From the NCBI GenBank assembly GCA_024697655.1, contig JAILFI010000165.1, forward strand, positions 1 through 13,666: a stretch of 13,666 nt of DNA, given 5' to 3'. The notes under the pieces were generated by a model that saw only the letters and a program-made list of their open reading frames with translations, was not told the DNA's origin and ran no database searches. The position numbers were made by a program, and so were the translations under genes. Shown one piece after another: positions 1 through 5,271 of the stretch (the stretch's first letter is position 1; each line of letters starts with the position of its first letter). This stretch comes from Clostridiales bacterium (lineage in GTDB: Bacteria; Bacillota_A; Clostridia; Peptostreptococcales; Anaerovoracaceae).

Positions 1-28
1 TACCGTTCGGTCGTTAGTCAACATTTTT

Positions 29-436
29 TTAAACGTCAGTCTTCCAGACAAAAAAACCTTCGCCGGAAGCAATCTGCCTGATCAGTTCCAGTAGCTCCGT
101 ATCAGGATTAAAGACGGTCAGATGCGTGTCATCAGGTTCGGAAAGGATCATGCTTTCACCGATCATAATATAGAGATACCTTTTTTTCATCTCGTCGGCA
201 ACATGCTCCGGTAACGGATTGATCACAGTTTCATCGCCTATTGATATATCTCTATAGCAATTAAGCTTGAGAATCAGGTTGATATGCTTTTGTTTTATCT
301 CTTCTATCCTGTTGCCCTGCAGAAAATAATTTTCAACAGTAAAGTATTGTCTGGGACTGCCTTCAGGCACCTGTGACGGCAATATGTCAACGATCCAGTA
401 TGGGAATTGCAGCAATTCTTCTATTGTTTTCTTCAT
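29..436 (-). CDS. Hypothetical protein, 135 aa
   Basis: I cannot assign a function. The frame could open at a GTG at 451, but I chose the ATG at 436 because a GGAGG ribosome site lies about 8 bases before it and would be coding under the longer start. The protein is soluble-looking, with no signal peptide or membrane segment. It starts with a Lys/Glu-rich helix, then an aromatic-Pro stretch (FPYWIVDILP, about residues 7-16) and a cluster with several Tyr (about 85-92). It ends in FFVWK near the C terminus. Base composition is markedly AT-richer than in the metabolic operon to the right, so it may have a different history. The 28 bases after its stop hold an A-run on the coding strand but no convincing hairpin. 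That it is a real gene is supported by the ribosome site and an uninterrupted, protein-like sequence; its role is unknown. Confidence 0.7.
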   Translation of the reverse strand: MKKTIEELLQFPYWIVDILPSQVPEGSPRQYFTVENYFLQGNRIEEIKQKHINLILKLNCYRDISIGDETVINPLPEHVADEMKKRYLYIMIGESMILSEPDDTHLTVFNPDTELLELIRQIASGEGFFVWKTDV

Positions 437-475
437 TTCGTAAGCCTCCACAAATCCCGATTTGCCTTCGCAACT

Positions 476-484
476 ATTTTACCA
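476..484 (-). promoter_or_regulatory. Possible extended -10 promoter for the hypothetical gene
   Basis: On the minus strand the bases read TG-G-TAAAAT, an extended -10 element about 40 bases before the ATG at 436. No good -35 box is seen 17 bases upstream. An inverted repeat (TAGAGAA at 498-504, TTCTCTA at 522-528) lies just upstream and could be a binding site. This is a weak call. Confidence 0.3.
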
Positions 485-672
485 TAACCAATATTCATAG
501 AGAATTTCGAGCATTTGGTGGTTCTCTAATCACTCAGTGTAAAAAGAGTGTGCATTTCGAGATCATGTGGACCTTTGCCGACCAGCTCGGTGAAGTCTAT
601 GTGAGCCTTGAAAATTACATAAAGACGAAGCTCTATGACCCGGGTTCTCAAATTCTGATTGACGGTGTACCA

Positions 673-710
673 GCAAGAAAAAAGACTCCTAACGGAGTCT
701 TTTTTCTTGC
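673..710. terminator. Strong bidirectional hairpin terminator
   Basis: This is a perfect 17-bp inverted repeat (673-689 with 694-710) with a TAAC loop. The GC-rich upper stem (GACTCC/GGAGTC) is flanked by six A on one side and six T on the other, so it can end transcription from either direction. It could stop transcripts of the decayed-looking frame on its left or minus-strand transcripts from the right. Confidence 0.85.
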
Positions 711-726
711 TTTTATCACTATCAGC

Positions 727-858
727 GGGGAGTCGAACCCGAAAGGGCAGCGCCGTTAAGCGAGAATATCCGGTGGACATTCGAGCAGGCGCTGGTCCGA
801 GGCGACCGAACGGGGAGCCGACGGACGGCGGATCGCGTTAGCGAGACGCGAACTCCCC
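727..858 (+). ncRNA. Candidate structured non-coding RNA, about 132 nt
   Basis: The block folds almost completely. The outer stem is GGGGAGT (727-733) with ACTCCCC (852-858). Next is CCC-GAAA-GGG (738-747), a GNRA tetraloop. Then CAGCGCC (748-754) pairs with GGCGCTG (788-794), enclosing GC, two tandem G-A pairs, GAAT, one mismatch and TCC around a GGT loop (760-786). GTCCG (795-799) pairs with CGGAC (822-826), and TCGCGT (833-838) pairs with ACGCGA (846-851). The GNRA loop and tandem G-A pairs exist only on the plus strand, which argues for that orientation. A terminator follows at 870-907. I see no promoter immediately upstream, because a terminator ends at 710. The family is not recognised; Rfam families of large ornate or mobile-element RNAs are possible. 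The fold is seen in the sequence; RNA status is inferred. Confidence 0.5.
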
Positions 859-869
859 TACCGGGTACC

Positions 870-907
870 AAAGCAAACAGAGTGGCATTGCCACTCTGTT
901 TTGCTTT
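870..907 (+). terminator. Hairpin terminator after the RNA candidate
   Basis: AAAGCAAACAGAGTGGC (870-886) pairs with 890-907 across an ATT loop, with a single bulged base, giving a stem of about 17 bp. The 3' arm is T-rich. It lies 11 bases after the RNA candidate, so it would make a natural 3' end for it. It also insulates the AbrB promoter from upstream transcription. Confidence 0.75.
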
Positions 908-917
908 ATACAACAAA

Positions 918-936
918 GGGAGTCGGACCCGAAAGG
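918..936 (+). repeat. Second copy of the 5' end of the RNA element
   Basis: These 19 bases match 728-746 at 18 of 19 positions (one A to G change), including the GAAA loop segment. Each copy sits 13-17 bases after a strong A/T-flanked terminator hairpin, so hairpin plus motif is repeated as a unit. The rest of the RNA element is not repeated here. Confidence 0.6.
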
Positions 937-953
937 ATACTTGCTTTTCCCTG

Positions 954-982
954 TTGACAAGCACAGGTATTATAAGTATGAT
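954..982 (+). promoter_or_regulatory. Consensus sigma-A promoter of the AbrB-ABC operon
   Basis: TTGACA (954-959) and TATGAT (977-982) are separated by exactly 17 bases, so all six -35 and five of six -10 bases match consensus. Transcription should start near 989, giving a leader of about 30 bases before the ATG at 1019. Confidence 0.85.
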
Positions 983-1000
983 TTGTATAACAAAACATAC
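976..1000. promoter_or_regulatory. Palindromic operator candidate over the -10 box and start site
   Basis: This is a 25-bp palindrome with half-sites GTATGATTTGT and ACAAAACATAC; 10 of 12 base pairs are symmetric. It covers the -10 element and the predicted start site, so a protein bound here would block RNA polymerase. The AbrB-type protein encoded just downstream is the obvious candidate ligand, since the family commonly autoregulates; that assignment is inference. Confidence 0.6.
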
Positions 1001-1018
1001 CTCAGCGGAGATAAAGCC

Positions 1019-1288
1019 ATGAAAACAAAAAAGCCAAACCTGAAACCCATGAAAGGCAAATACGCCTGGAGCGTGACCGTCGGCGCAAAGGGCCAGATCG
1101 TGATCCCGAAAGAAGCACGGGACGTCTTTGACATCCACCCGGGCGACACCCTGCTCCTGCTGGGCGACGAAAAAAGAGGCATCGCGATCCCTCCGAAATC
1201 CACCTTCTCCACCCTGTTCGGCAACATCTTCAATGCCGGGGCAGGCGCAGACGAAGAGGATCCGGACGGCAGTGAAGAAGACGAATAA
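1019..1288 (+). CDS. AbrB/MazE/SpoVT-type DNA-binding regulator, 89 aa
   Basis: This is probably a dimeric swapped-hairpin transcription factor that controls the ABC cassette it heads. Residues about 18-50 show the SpoVT-AbrB signature: SVTVGAKGQIVIPKEARD, then a PGD turn and a hydrophobic strand (TLLLLGDE). The tail (about 77-89) is strongly acidic (EEDPDGSEEDE), which is unusual for a DNA-binding protein and may serve in partner binding. I chose the ATG at 1019 because GGAG lies 8 bases before it and about 30 bases downstream of the predicted start site; a longer in-frame start would lie upstream of the -10 box. The N terminus is Lys-rich. The ATPase begins 15 bases after the stop. Family assignment is firm; the target is inferred from the palindrome at its promoter. 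Confidence 0.88.
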   Translation: MKTKKPNLKPMKGKYAWSVTVGAKGQIVIPKEARDVFDIHPGDTLLLLGDEKRGIAIPPKSTFSTLFGNIFNAGAGADEEDPDGSEEDE

Positions 1289-1303
1289 AAAAGAGGTGCG
1301 ACA

Positions 1304-2044
1304 ATGGCTGTATTAGAAGTAACGGGGCTCAGAAAGCAGTACCCCTCCTTCCTGCTGGACGATGTGAGTTTTTCCCTTGAGAAAGGCCGCATCATGGGCT
1401 TCATCGGGCGCAACGGCGCCGGGAAGACCACAACGTTGAAGTCGATCTTCCGGCTCGTGCAGCCGGACGCGGGCGATGTCCGCGTGTTCGGAATGGACAT
1501 GAAAGAACATGAGCGGGAGATCAAACAGCGCATCGGCTACGCGGGCGGTGCGGTCGATTACTATAAACGCAAGAAGATCCGGGACATCATCGCGGTGACA
1601 AAGACATTCTACGACAGCTGGGACGAAGAGGCGTACCGCCGCTACATGGACGCCTTTTCACTCGACGAGAACAAGACCCCGATGCAGCTGTCCGAGGGCA
1701 TGCGCGTCAAGTTCAGTCTGGTACTGTCCCTCTCCCACCGCGCGGAGCTGCTGATCCTCGACGAACCGACGAGCGGCCTCGATCCCGTCTCCCGCGAAGA
1801 ACTCCTGGAGACGTTTCTCGCCCTGCGGGACCACGGCGTGAGCATCCTGTACTCGACGCACATCACGTCGGATCTCGAAAAATGCGCAGACGATATCACC
1901 TATATCGCAAAAGGAAAGATCGTCACCTCCGGACCGCTGCAGGCGTTCCTTGCGGACTGCGCGGCAAACGGTGCGGGCGAACGGCTCGACGATATCATGG
2001 TGCATTACGAAAAGGAGTCTCTCTATGAAAAGCTTGCTCAATAA
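1304..2044 (+). CDS. ABC transporter ATP-binding protein, 246 aa
   Basis: This is the nucleotide-binding subunit of an ABC-2 type exporter, working on the inner face of the membrane with the permease encoded next. Visible motifs are Walker A GRNGAGKT (35-42), signature LSEGM (129-133, in place of LSGGQ), Walker B LLILDEP (149-155), the D-loop SGLD, and the switch His at 186. The usual Q-loop glutamine is not evident; the region reads YAGGAVDYYKRKK. The layout is like the YtrB/EcsA-type ATPases of Bacillota. An AAGAGGTG ribosome site lies 5 bases before the ATG. The 3' end overlaps the permease gene by 20 bases. The cargo cannot be deduced; relatives export peptides or drugs or take part in envelope stress responses. 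Confidence 0.93.
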   Translation: MAVLEVTGLRKQYPSFLLDDVSFSLEKGRIMGFIGRNGAGKTTTLKSIFRLVQPDAGDVRVFGMDMKEHEREIKQRIGYAGGAVDYYKRKKIRDIIAVTKTFYDSWDEEAYRRYMDAFSLDENKTPMQLSEGMRVKFSLVLSLSHRAELLILDEPTSGLDPVSREELLETFLALRDHGVSILYSTHITSDLEKCADDITYIAKGKIVTSGPLQAFLADCAANGAGERLDDIMVHYEKESLYEKLAQ

Positions 2045-2678
2045 GGAATTCAAACTCGCCGCGTCACCGCTGGCTTTTATCTTCCTCGCCTTTTCACTGA
2101 TGACACTGCTGCCGGGCTATCCTATCCTCTGCGGCGCGTTCTTCATGGGGCTCGGGCTGTTCCAGTCGTTTCAGTACAGCCGGGAAGCGAACGACACGAT
2201 GTATACCGTACTGCTGCCCGTGAAAAAGAGCGACTTCGTCGCGGCGAAGTACACGTTCACCTGCACGATCGAAATGATCGGTTTCGCGCTCTTCGCAGTG
2301 CTGACCGCCGTCCGCATGACCGCCCTTTCCGGCGCGGAGCCGTATCTCCGGAACGCCCTGATGAACGCGTCCCCGCTGTTCCTGGCATTCACGCTCCTCG
2401 TCTTTACGGCATTCAATGTATTCTTCGTCGGCGGGTTCTTCAAAACGGGATACAAGATGGGCATCCCGTTCCTGCTCTACGGCATCGCGGCCGGCGTCAT
2501 CATCGTGGCCGCTGAGACTCTGCACCACCTGCCCGGTCTGGCTTTCCTGAACACACCTTCGGGAGAACGGCTCGGGCTGCAATTTGCATGCCTCGCTGCG
2601 GCAGCTGTCATCTACGCAGCCGCGACAGCGCTGTCGTGCAGGACTTCAAAAGCCCGGTTTGAAAGCATCGATCTTTGA
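2025..2678 (+). CDS. ABC-2 type permease subunit, 217 aa
   Basis: This is a small integral membrane protein, the likely partner of the preceding ATPase. The start at 2025 is set by AAAGGAG (2011-2017), which lies inside the ATPase gene; upstream in-frame codons read as ATPase sequence in another frame. About six hydrophobic segments are visible (near residues 14-31, 32-48, 79-98, 117-138, 142-165 and 184-205). After the second is a cytosolic stretch with NDTMYTVLLPVKKSDFVAAKY, the pattern that marks the ABC2_membrane_5 type of permease next to YtrB-like ATPases. The 20-base overlap with the ATPase gene suggests translational coupling and fixed stoichiometry. Family assignment is good; the substrate is unknown. 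Confidence 0.85.
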   Translation: MKSLLNKEFKLAASPLAFIFLAFSLMTLLPGYPILCGAFFMGLGLFQSFQYSREANDTMYTVLLPVKKSDFVAAKYTFTCTIEMIGFALFAVLTAVRMTALSGAEPYLRNALMNASPLFLAFTLLVFTAFNVFFVGGFFKTGYKMGIPFLLYGIAAGVIIVAAETLHHLPGLAFLNTPSGERLGLQFACLAAAAVIYAAATALSCRTSKARFESIDL

Positions 2679-2684
2679 TCCGGC

Positions 2685-2719
2685 AATCAAAAAGCCGCCT
2701 CCGCAAAGCGGAAGGCAGC
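2685..2719 (-). terminator. Rho-independent terminator of the serine-glycine operon
   Basis: Read on the minus strand, GCTGCC-T-TCCGC, loop TTT, then GCGGA-GGCGGC forms an 11-bp stem with one bulge and one G-U pair, followed directly by TTTTT. It lies 21 bases after the last gene of the minus-strand operon. There is no T-run on the plus side, so it serves mainly the minus strand. Confidence 0.85.
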
Positions 2720-2739
2720 CTGTCTGGGAGCGGTGACCG

Positions 2740-3807
2740 TCATTTCGGCTGTCCCGCTCTTTTGATATCCTGATGCGCTTCTTCCAGTGCTTTGACGTAC
2801 GGATCGAGCAAGGTCAGGTCGCTTGCGTAATCGCTCATGATCACGATGAGATAGGGCGATTCCCTGTCGTAGACGATGCCCCCGTCCGCAGCGGCACGGA
2901 TGCCGCCTTCGTAGATCCAGCCGGCCTTGCTCCTGGTCGTGTACTGCCCCTTCAGCAGCCTGTGGATCGAGGAATAGTACGGTTTCTCCGCCAGCGCACC
3001 GGCTTCTTCGCAGGCCGGGTTTTCCTGCATGAGATCATAGGCGTGCTTCCATAGCCGGGCAAAGGCGGCAACGTCGTAATACGCGTACTGTCTTCCTCTG
3101 CTGAACCGGAGCTTTGCCCCGGCAACAGATGCGTATTGATCGAGCACCTTGTTTCCGTATGTATCATACAGCCATTCATACGTCGCATTATCGGATTCGA
3201 CCAGGATCGCCCTGACCCGCCAGCGGTTGTTCTTCAGAAGTTTGGGGTCGGTCTCCGCGACCGCCAGGACACGGTGGATCTTGAGACTGCTGGCGCCGTA
3301 GAATTCCTCTGCCGTATTGTAGGCGGCGCCCATACCGGTCGACAGATCCAGCATCACGAATCCGGCGCTCCGCCCTCTGTTCTTTGTGCCGGCAATACAG
3401 GCATCAAGAGCGTCCTGCACCGCTTTGGACGGCTTGTAGCCGCCCAGATAAACGACCCCGTCCGCCGCCGCCGGCAAGTCCTTCAGGATTTCCTGACAGG
3501 GATCTTTGGCAGCTTCTTCTGCCTCTTTGACCAGTCTTTCTTCTTCGTATTCCTTCTGCTCCTGCACTTCCAGGCGCGCCATTTCATCACTGCACAGAAC
3601 GAGTGCCTTTGCGCGGAGCGGCTGTCTGTCAGCCGCACCTCCGGCATTCAGAAGGTCTGTCAGATCCCAGCCCGTCACAAAAACCAGCCCGCTCAACAGA
3701 ACAGGCAGCAGGAACGCCGCGGCAAAAGCAACCGCAAAAGCGGTGATCCGGCCTTTGCTCAGCGGATCCTTACGGGATTTCTTCTTCGAAGCAGGCGAGG
3801 CACTCAT
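2740..3807 (-). CDS. Membrane-anchored serine hydrolase of the class A beta-lactamase fold, 355 aa
   Basis: This is probably a penicillin-recognising-type serine hydrolase held on the outside of the membrane. A Lys/Arg-rich start (residues 8-20) is followed by one hydrophobic helix (about 21-46), giving an N-in, C-out anchor. Then comes a charged, helix-prone linker (about 72-102) and the catalytic domain. Active-site motifs are S173-S-L-K176, S205-D-N207 and K294-A-G296 (KTG variant). I see no E-x-x-L-N omega-loop motif, so hydrolysis of beta-lactam antibiotics is doubtful; a peptidoglycan-related or degenerate activity is as likely. The gene begins 18 bases after lpdA and is the last before the terminator, so it is cotranscribed, but no metabolic link to glycine metabolism is apparent. 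The ribosome site (AAGG) is weak. Confidence 0.75.
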   Translation of the reverse strand: MSASPASKKKSRKDPLSKGRITAFAVAFAAAFLLPVLLSGLVFVTGWDLTDLLNAGGAADRQPLRAKALVLCSDEMARLEVQEQKEYEEERLVKEAEEAAKDPCQEILKDLPAAADGVVYLGGYKPSKAVQDALDACIAGTKNRGRSAGFVMLDLSTGMGAAYNTAEEFYGASSLKIHRVLAVAETDPKLLKNNRWRVRAILVESDNATYEWLYDTYGNKVLDQYASVAGAKLRFSRGRQYAYYDVAAFARLWKHAYDLMQENPACEEAGALAEKPYYSSIHRLLKGQYTTRSKAGWIYEGGIRAAADGGIVYDRESPYLIVIMSDYASDLTLLDPYVKALEEAHQDIKRAGQPK

Positions 3808-3825
3808 AGGCAGGGAACCTTGTTT

Positions 3826-5235
3826 CTACCGGACGATCTCGCCGATCCCCTCGCTGTAGGTCGGGTGCGGATAGATCACTTTTGCCATATCCTCCAGTTT
3901 TAGATCGTTGGCGATCGCCTGCGCGAACTGCGCGATCATATCCGTCGCTCTGGCGCACATCATCTGCGCACCCAGGAGCCGGTGCGTTTCCTCGTCCGCC
4001 ACCAGTTTGATGAAGCTGCGTTCCTCCATGGAGATCAGCGTTCTGCCGTTCGCCCCCATGGGGTACTTTTTCGTGATCACAGCGATGCCCTGCTCTTTGG
4101 CTTCCGCTTCCGTCAGACCGACGCCGGCGATCTCGGGGGACGTGTAGATGCAGGACGGAATGATATCCATCCTGATCCCGGAGGGCACACCGTTCATGTG
4201 CGCAGCAGCAGTCCTTCCTTCCGCTGTTGCAACGTGCGCGAGCTGGATGCCGCCGATGACGTCACCGATGGCGTAGATCCCCGGGACCGCTGTTTCGTAA
4301 TCGCTGTTCACCGCGACGAGGCCCCGTTCGGTCATCACCGCGCCGCGGATCTTTGCCGCATCTTCAGAGGCTGCGAAAAGCCCCGCCGTATTGGCGCGCC
4401 GTCCGACGGAGAGCAGCACTCTGTCCCCCGCCGCTGTAAGCGGTTTTTCTTTTTCTTCATAACAGACGATCAGTTTGCCGTCTTCTTCCCTGATCTCCTT
4501 CACCATCGCGGAGGTGTGGATATCGATGCCCTTGCTCTTCTTTGCGACCATCGCCAGGCTGCGGGAAAGTTCCTTGTCCATGTTGGCCAGGATCCGGTCG
4601 AGTGCTTCGACCACCGTGACGTGTGTACCCAGCGCGCTGTAGAGTTCGGCAAACTCCATGCCGATAACACCGCCGCCGACGATGACCAGATCCTCCAGCG
4701 GTTCAGAGAGATCCAGCATCTCATCGCTGGTGACAACACCGGGAAGATCCGCCCCCGGAATCGGCGGCACCGCCGGGACGGAACCCGTCGCGATCAGGAT
4801 ATGAGAGGCTTCCAGCAGCAGTGTGCCGTTTTCCGATGCGTCATCCCCGGTCTGCAGCACCTGGACGTGCTGCTTATCAAAGATCGCCCCGGTCCCCTGA
4901 TACACCGTGATCTTGTTGGCTTTCATCAGACCGGCCACGCCGCCGGTCAGCTGATCGACCACGGCGGCCTTGTGCCCTTGGAGCATCGCCATATCGCAGG
5001 CGATCTCCGCAGCCCCGACGAGCCCCATTTCTTCACCGTGCTGCCGGATATGCGACAGTGTGTCTGCCGTATGGAGCAGCGTTTTGGTCGGGATGCAGCC
5101 GCGGTTGAGACAGGTCCCGCCGAGACGGTCCTTCTCCACGATCGCGACTTTGTTCCCGTAGACTCTGGCGGCTTCGATCGCCGCTTCGTACCCGCCCGGG
5201 CCGCCGCCCAGAACGATGAGATCATACTTTTCCAT
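3826..5235 (-). CDS. lpdA: Dihydrolipoamide dehydrogenase (glycine cleavage L-protein), 469 aa
   Basis: This flavoenzyme reoxidises the dihydrolipoyl arm of GcvH with NAD+, or reduces it when the system runs toward glycine synthesis. The sequence shows an FAD-binding GGGPGG (10-15), the redox disulfide C42-x4-C47 in GGTCLNRGC, a NAD-binding GGGVIG (187-192), a second FAD contact (YAIGDV), and the C-terminal His457-x4-Glu462 active-site pair in HPTYSE. Length is normal, and it has no fused lipoyl domain, unlike some clostridial versions. An AGGAAGG ribosome site lies 7 bases before the ATG; the stop is TAG. It follows lplA by 36 bases. Company with gcvH and gcvP points to the glycine system, although the same protein could also serve other 2-oxoacid complexes. 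Confidence 0.95.
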   Translation of the reverse strand: MEKYDLIVLGGGPGGYEAAIEAARVYGNKVAIVEKDRLGGTCLNRGCIPTKTLLHTADTLSHIRQHGEEMGLVGAAEIACDMAMLQGHKAAVVDQLTGGVAGLMKANKITVYQGTGAIFDKQHVQVLQTGDDASENGTLLLEASHILIATGSVPAVPPIPGADLPGVVTSDEMLDLSEPLEDLVIVGGGVIGMEFAELYSALGTHVTVVEALDRILANMDKELSRSLAMVAKKSKGIDIHTSAMVKEIREEDGKLIVCYEEKEKPLTAAGDRVLLSVGRRANTAGLFAASEDAAKIRGAVMTERGLVAVNSDYETAVPGIYAIGDVIGGIQLAHVATAEGRTAAAHMNGVPSGIRMDIIPSCIYTSPEIAGVGLTEAEAKEQGIAVITKKYPMGANGRTLISMEERSFIKLVADEETHRLLGAQMMCARATDMIAQFAQAIANDLKLEDMAKVIYPHPTYSEGIGEIVR

Positions 5236-5271
5236 GTTGTTTCCTTCCTGTTGCCAATATATCGTGACGCG

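Larger units (their letters stand above)
485..953. other. Gene-poor stretch between the hypothetical gene and the AbrB promoter
   Basis: I see no convincing intact gene here. The stretch holds an inverted repeat (498-528) and a pair of 8-base direct repeats ATTTCGAG (504-511 and 554-561). From about 565 a plus-strand reading frame looks protein-like up to about 672, but then runs through a terminator. The stretch also holds two strong terminators, the structured RNA candidate, and a second copy of that element's first 19 bases. The individual items are listed separately. Confidence 0.6.

Noticed and set aside
727..747. tRNA or tmRNA 3' end on the minus strand (GGGTTCGACTCCC looks like a T-arm)
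   Set aside because: Only three of five T-stem pairs form, there is no matching acceptor 5' strand or CCA, and no D- or anticodon arm appears in the preceding bases. The fold on the plus strand explains the block better.
2740..3807. Antibiotic-resistance beta-lactamase
   Set aside because: It has the SxxK and SDN motifs but no recognisable omega-loop Glu, a KAG in place of KTG, and a long membrane anchor with charged linker. The context is metabolic, not a resistance locus.
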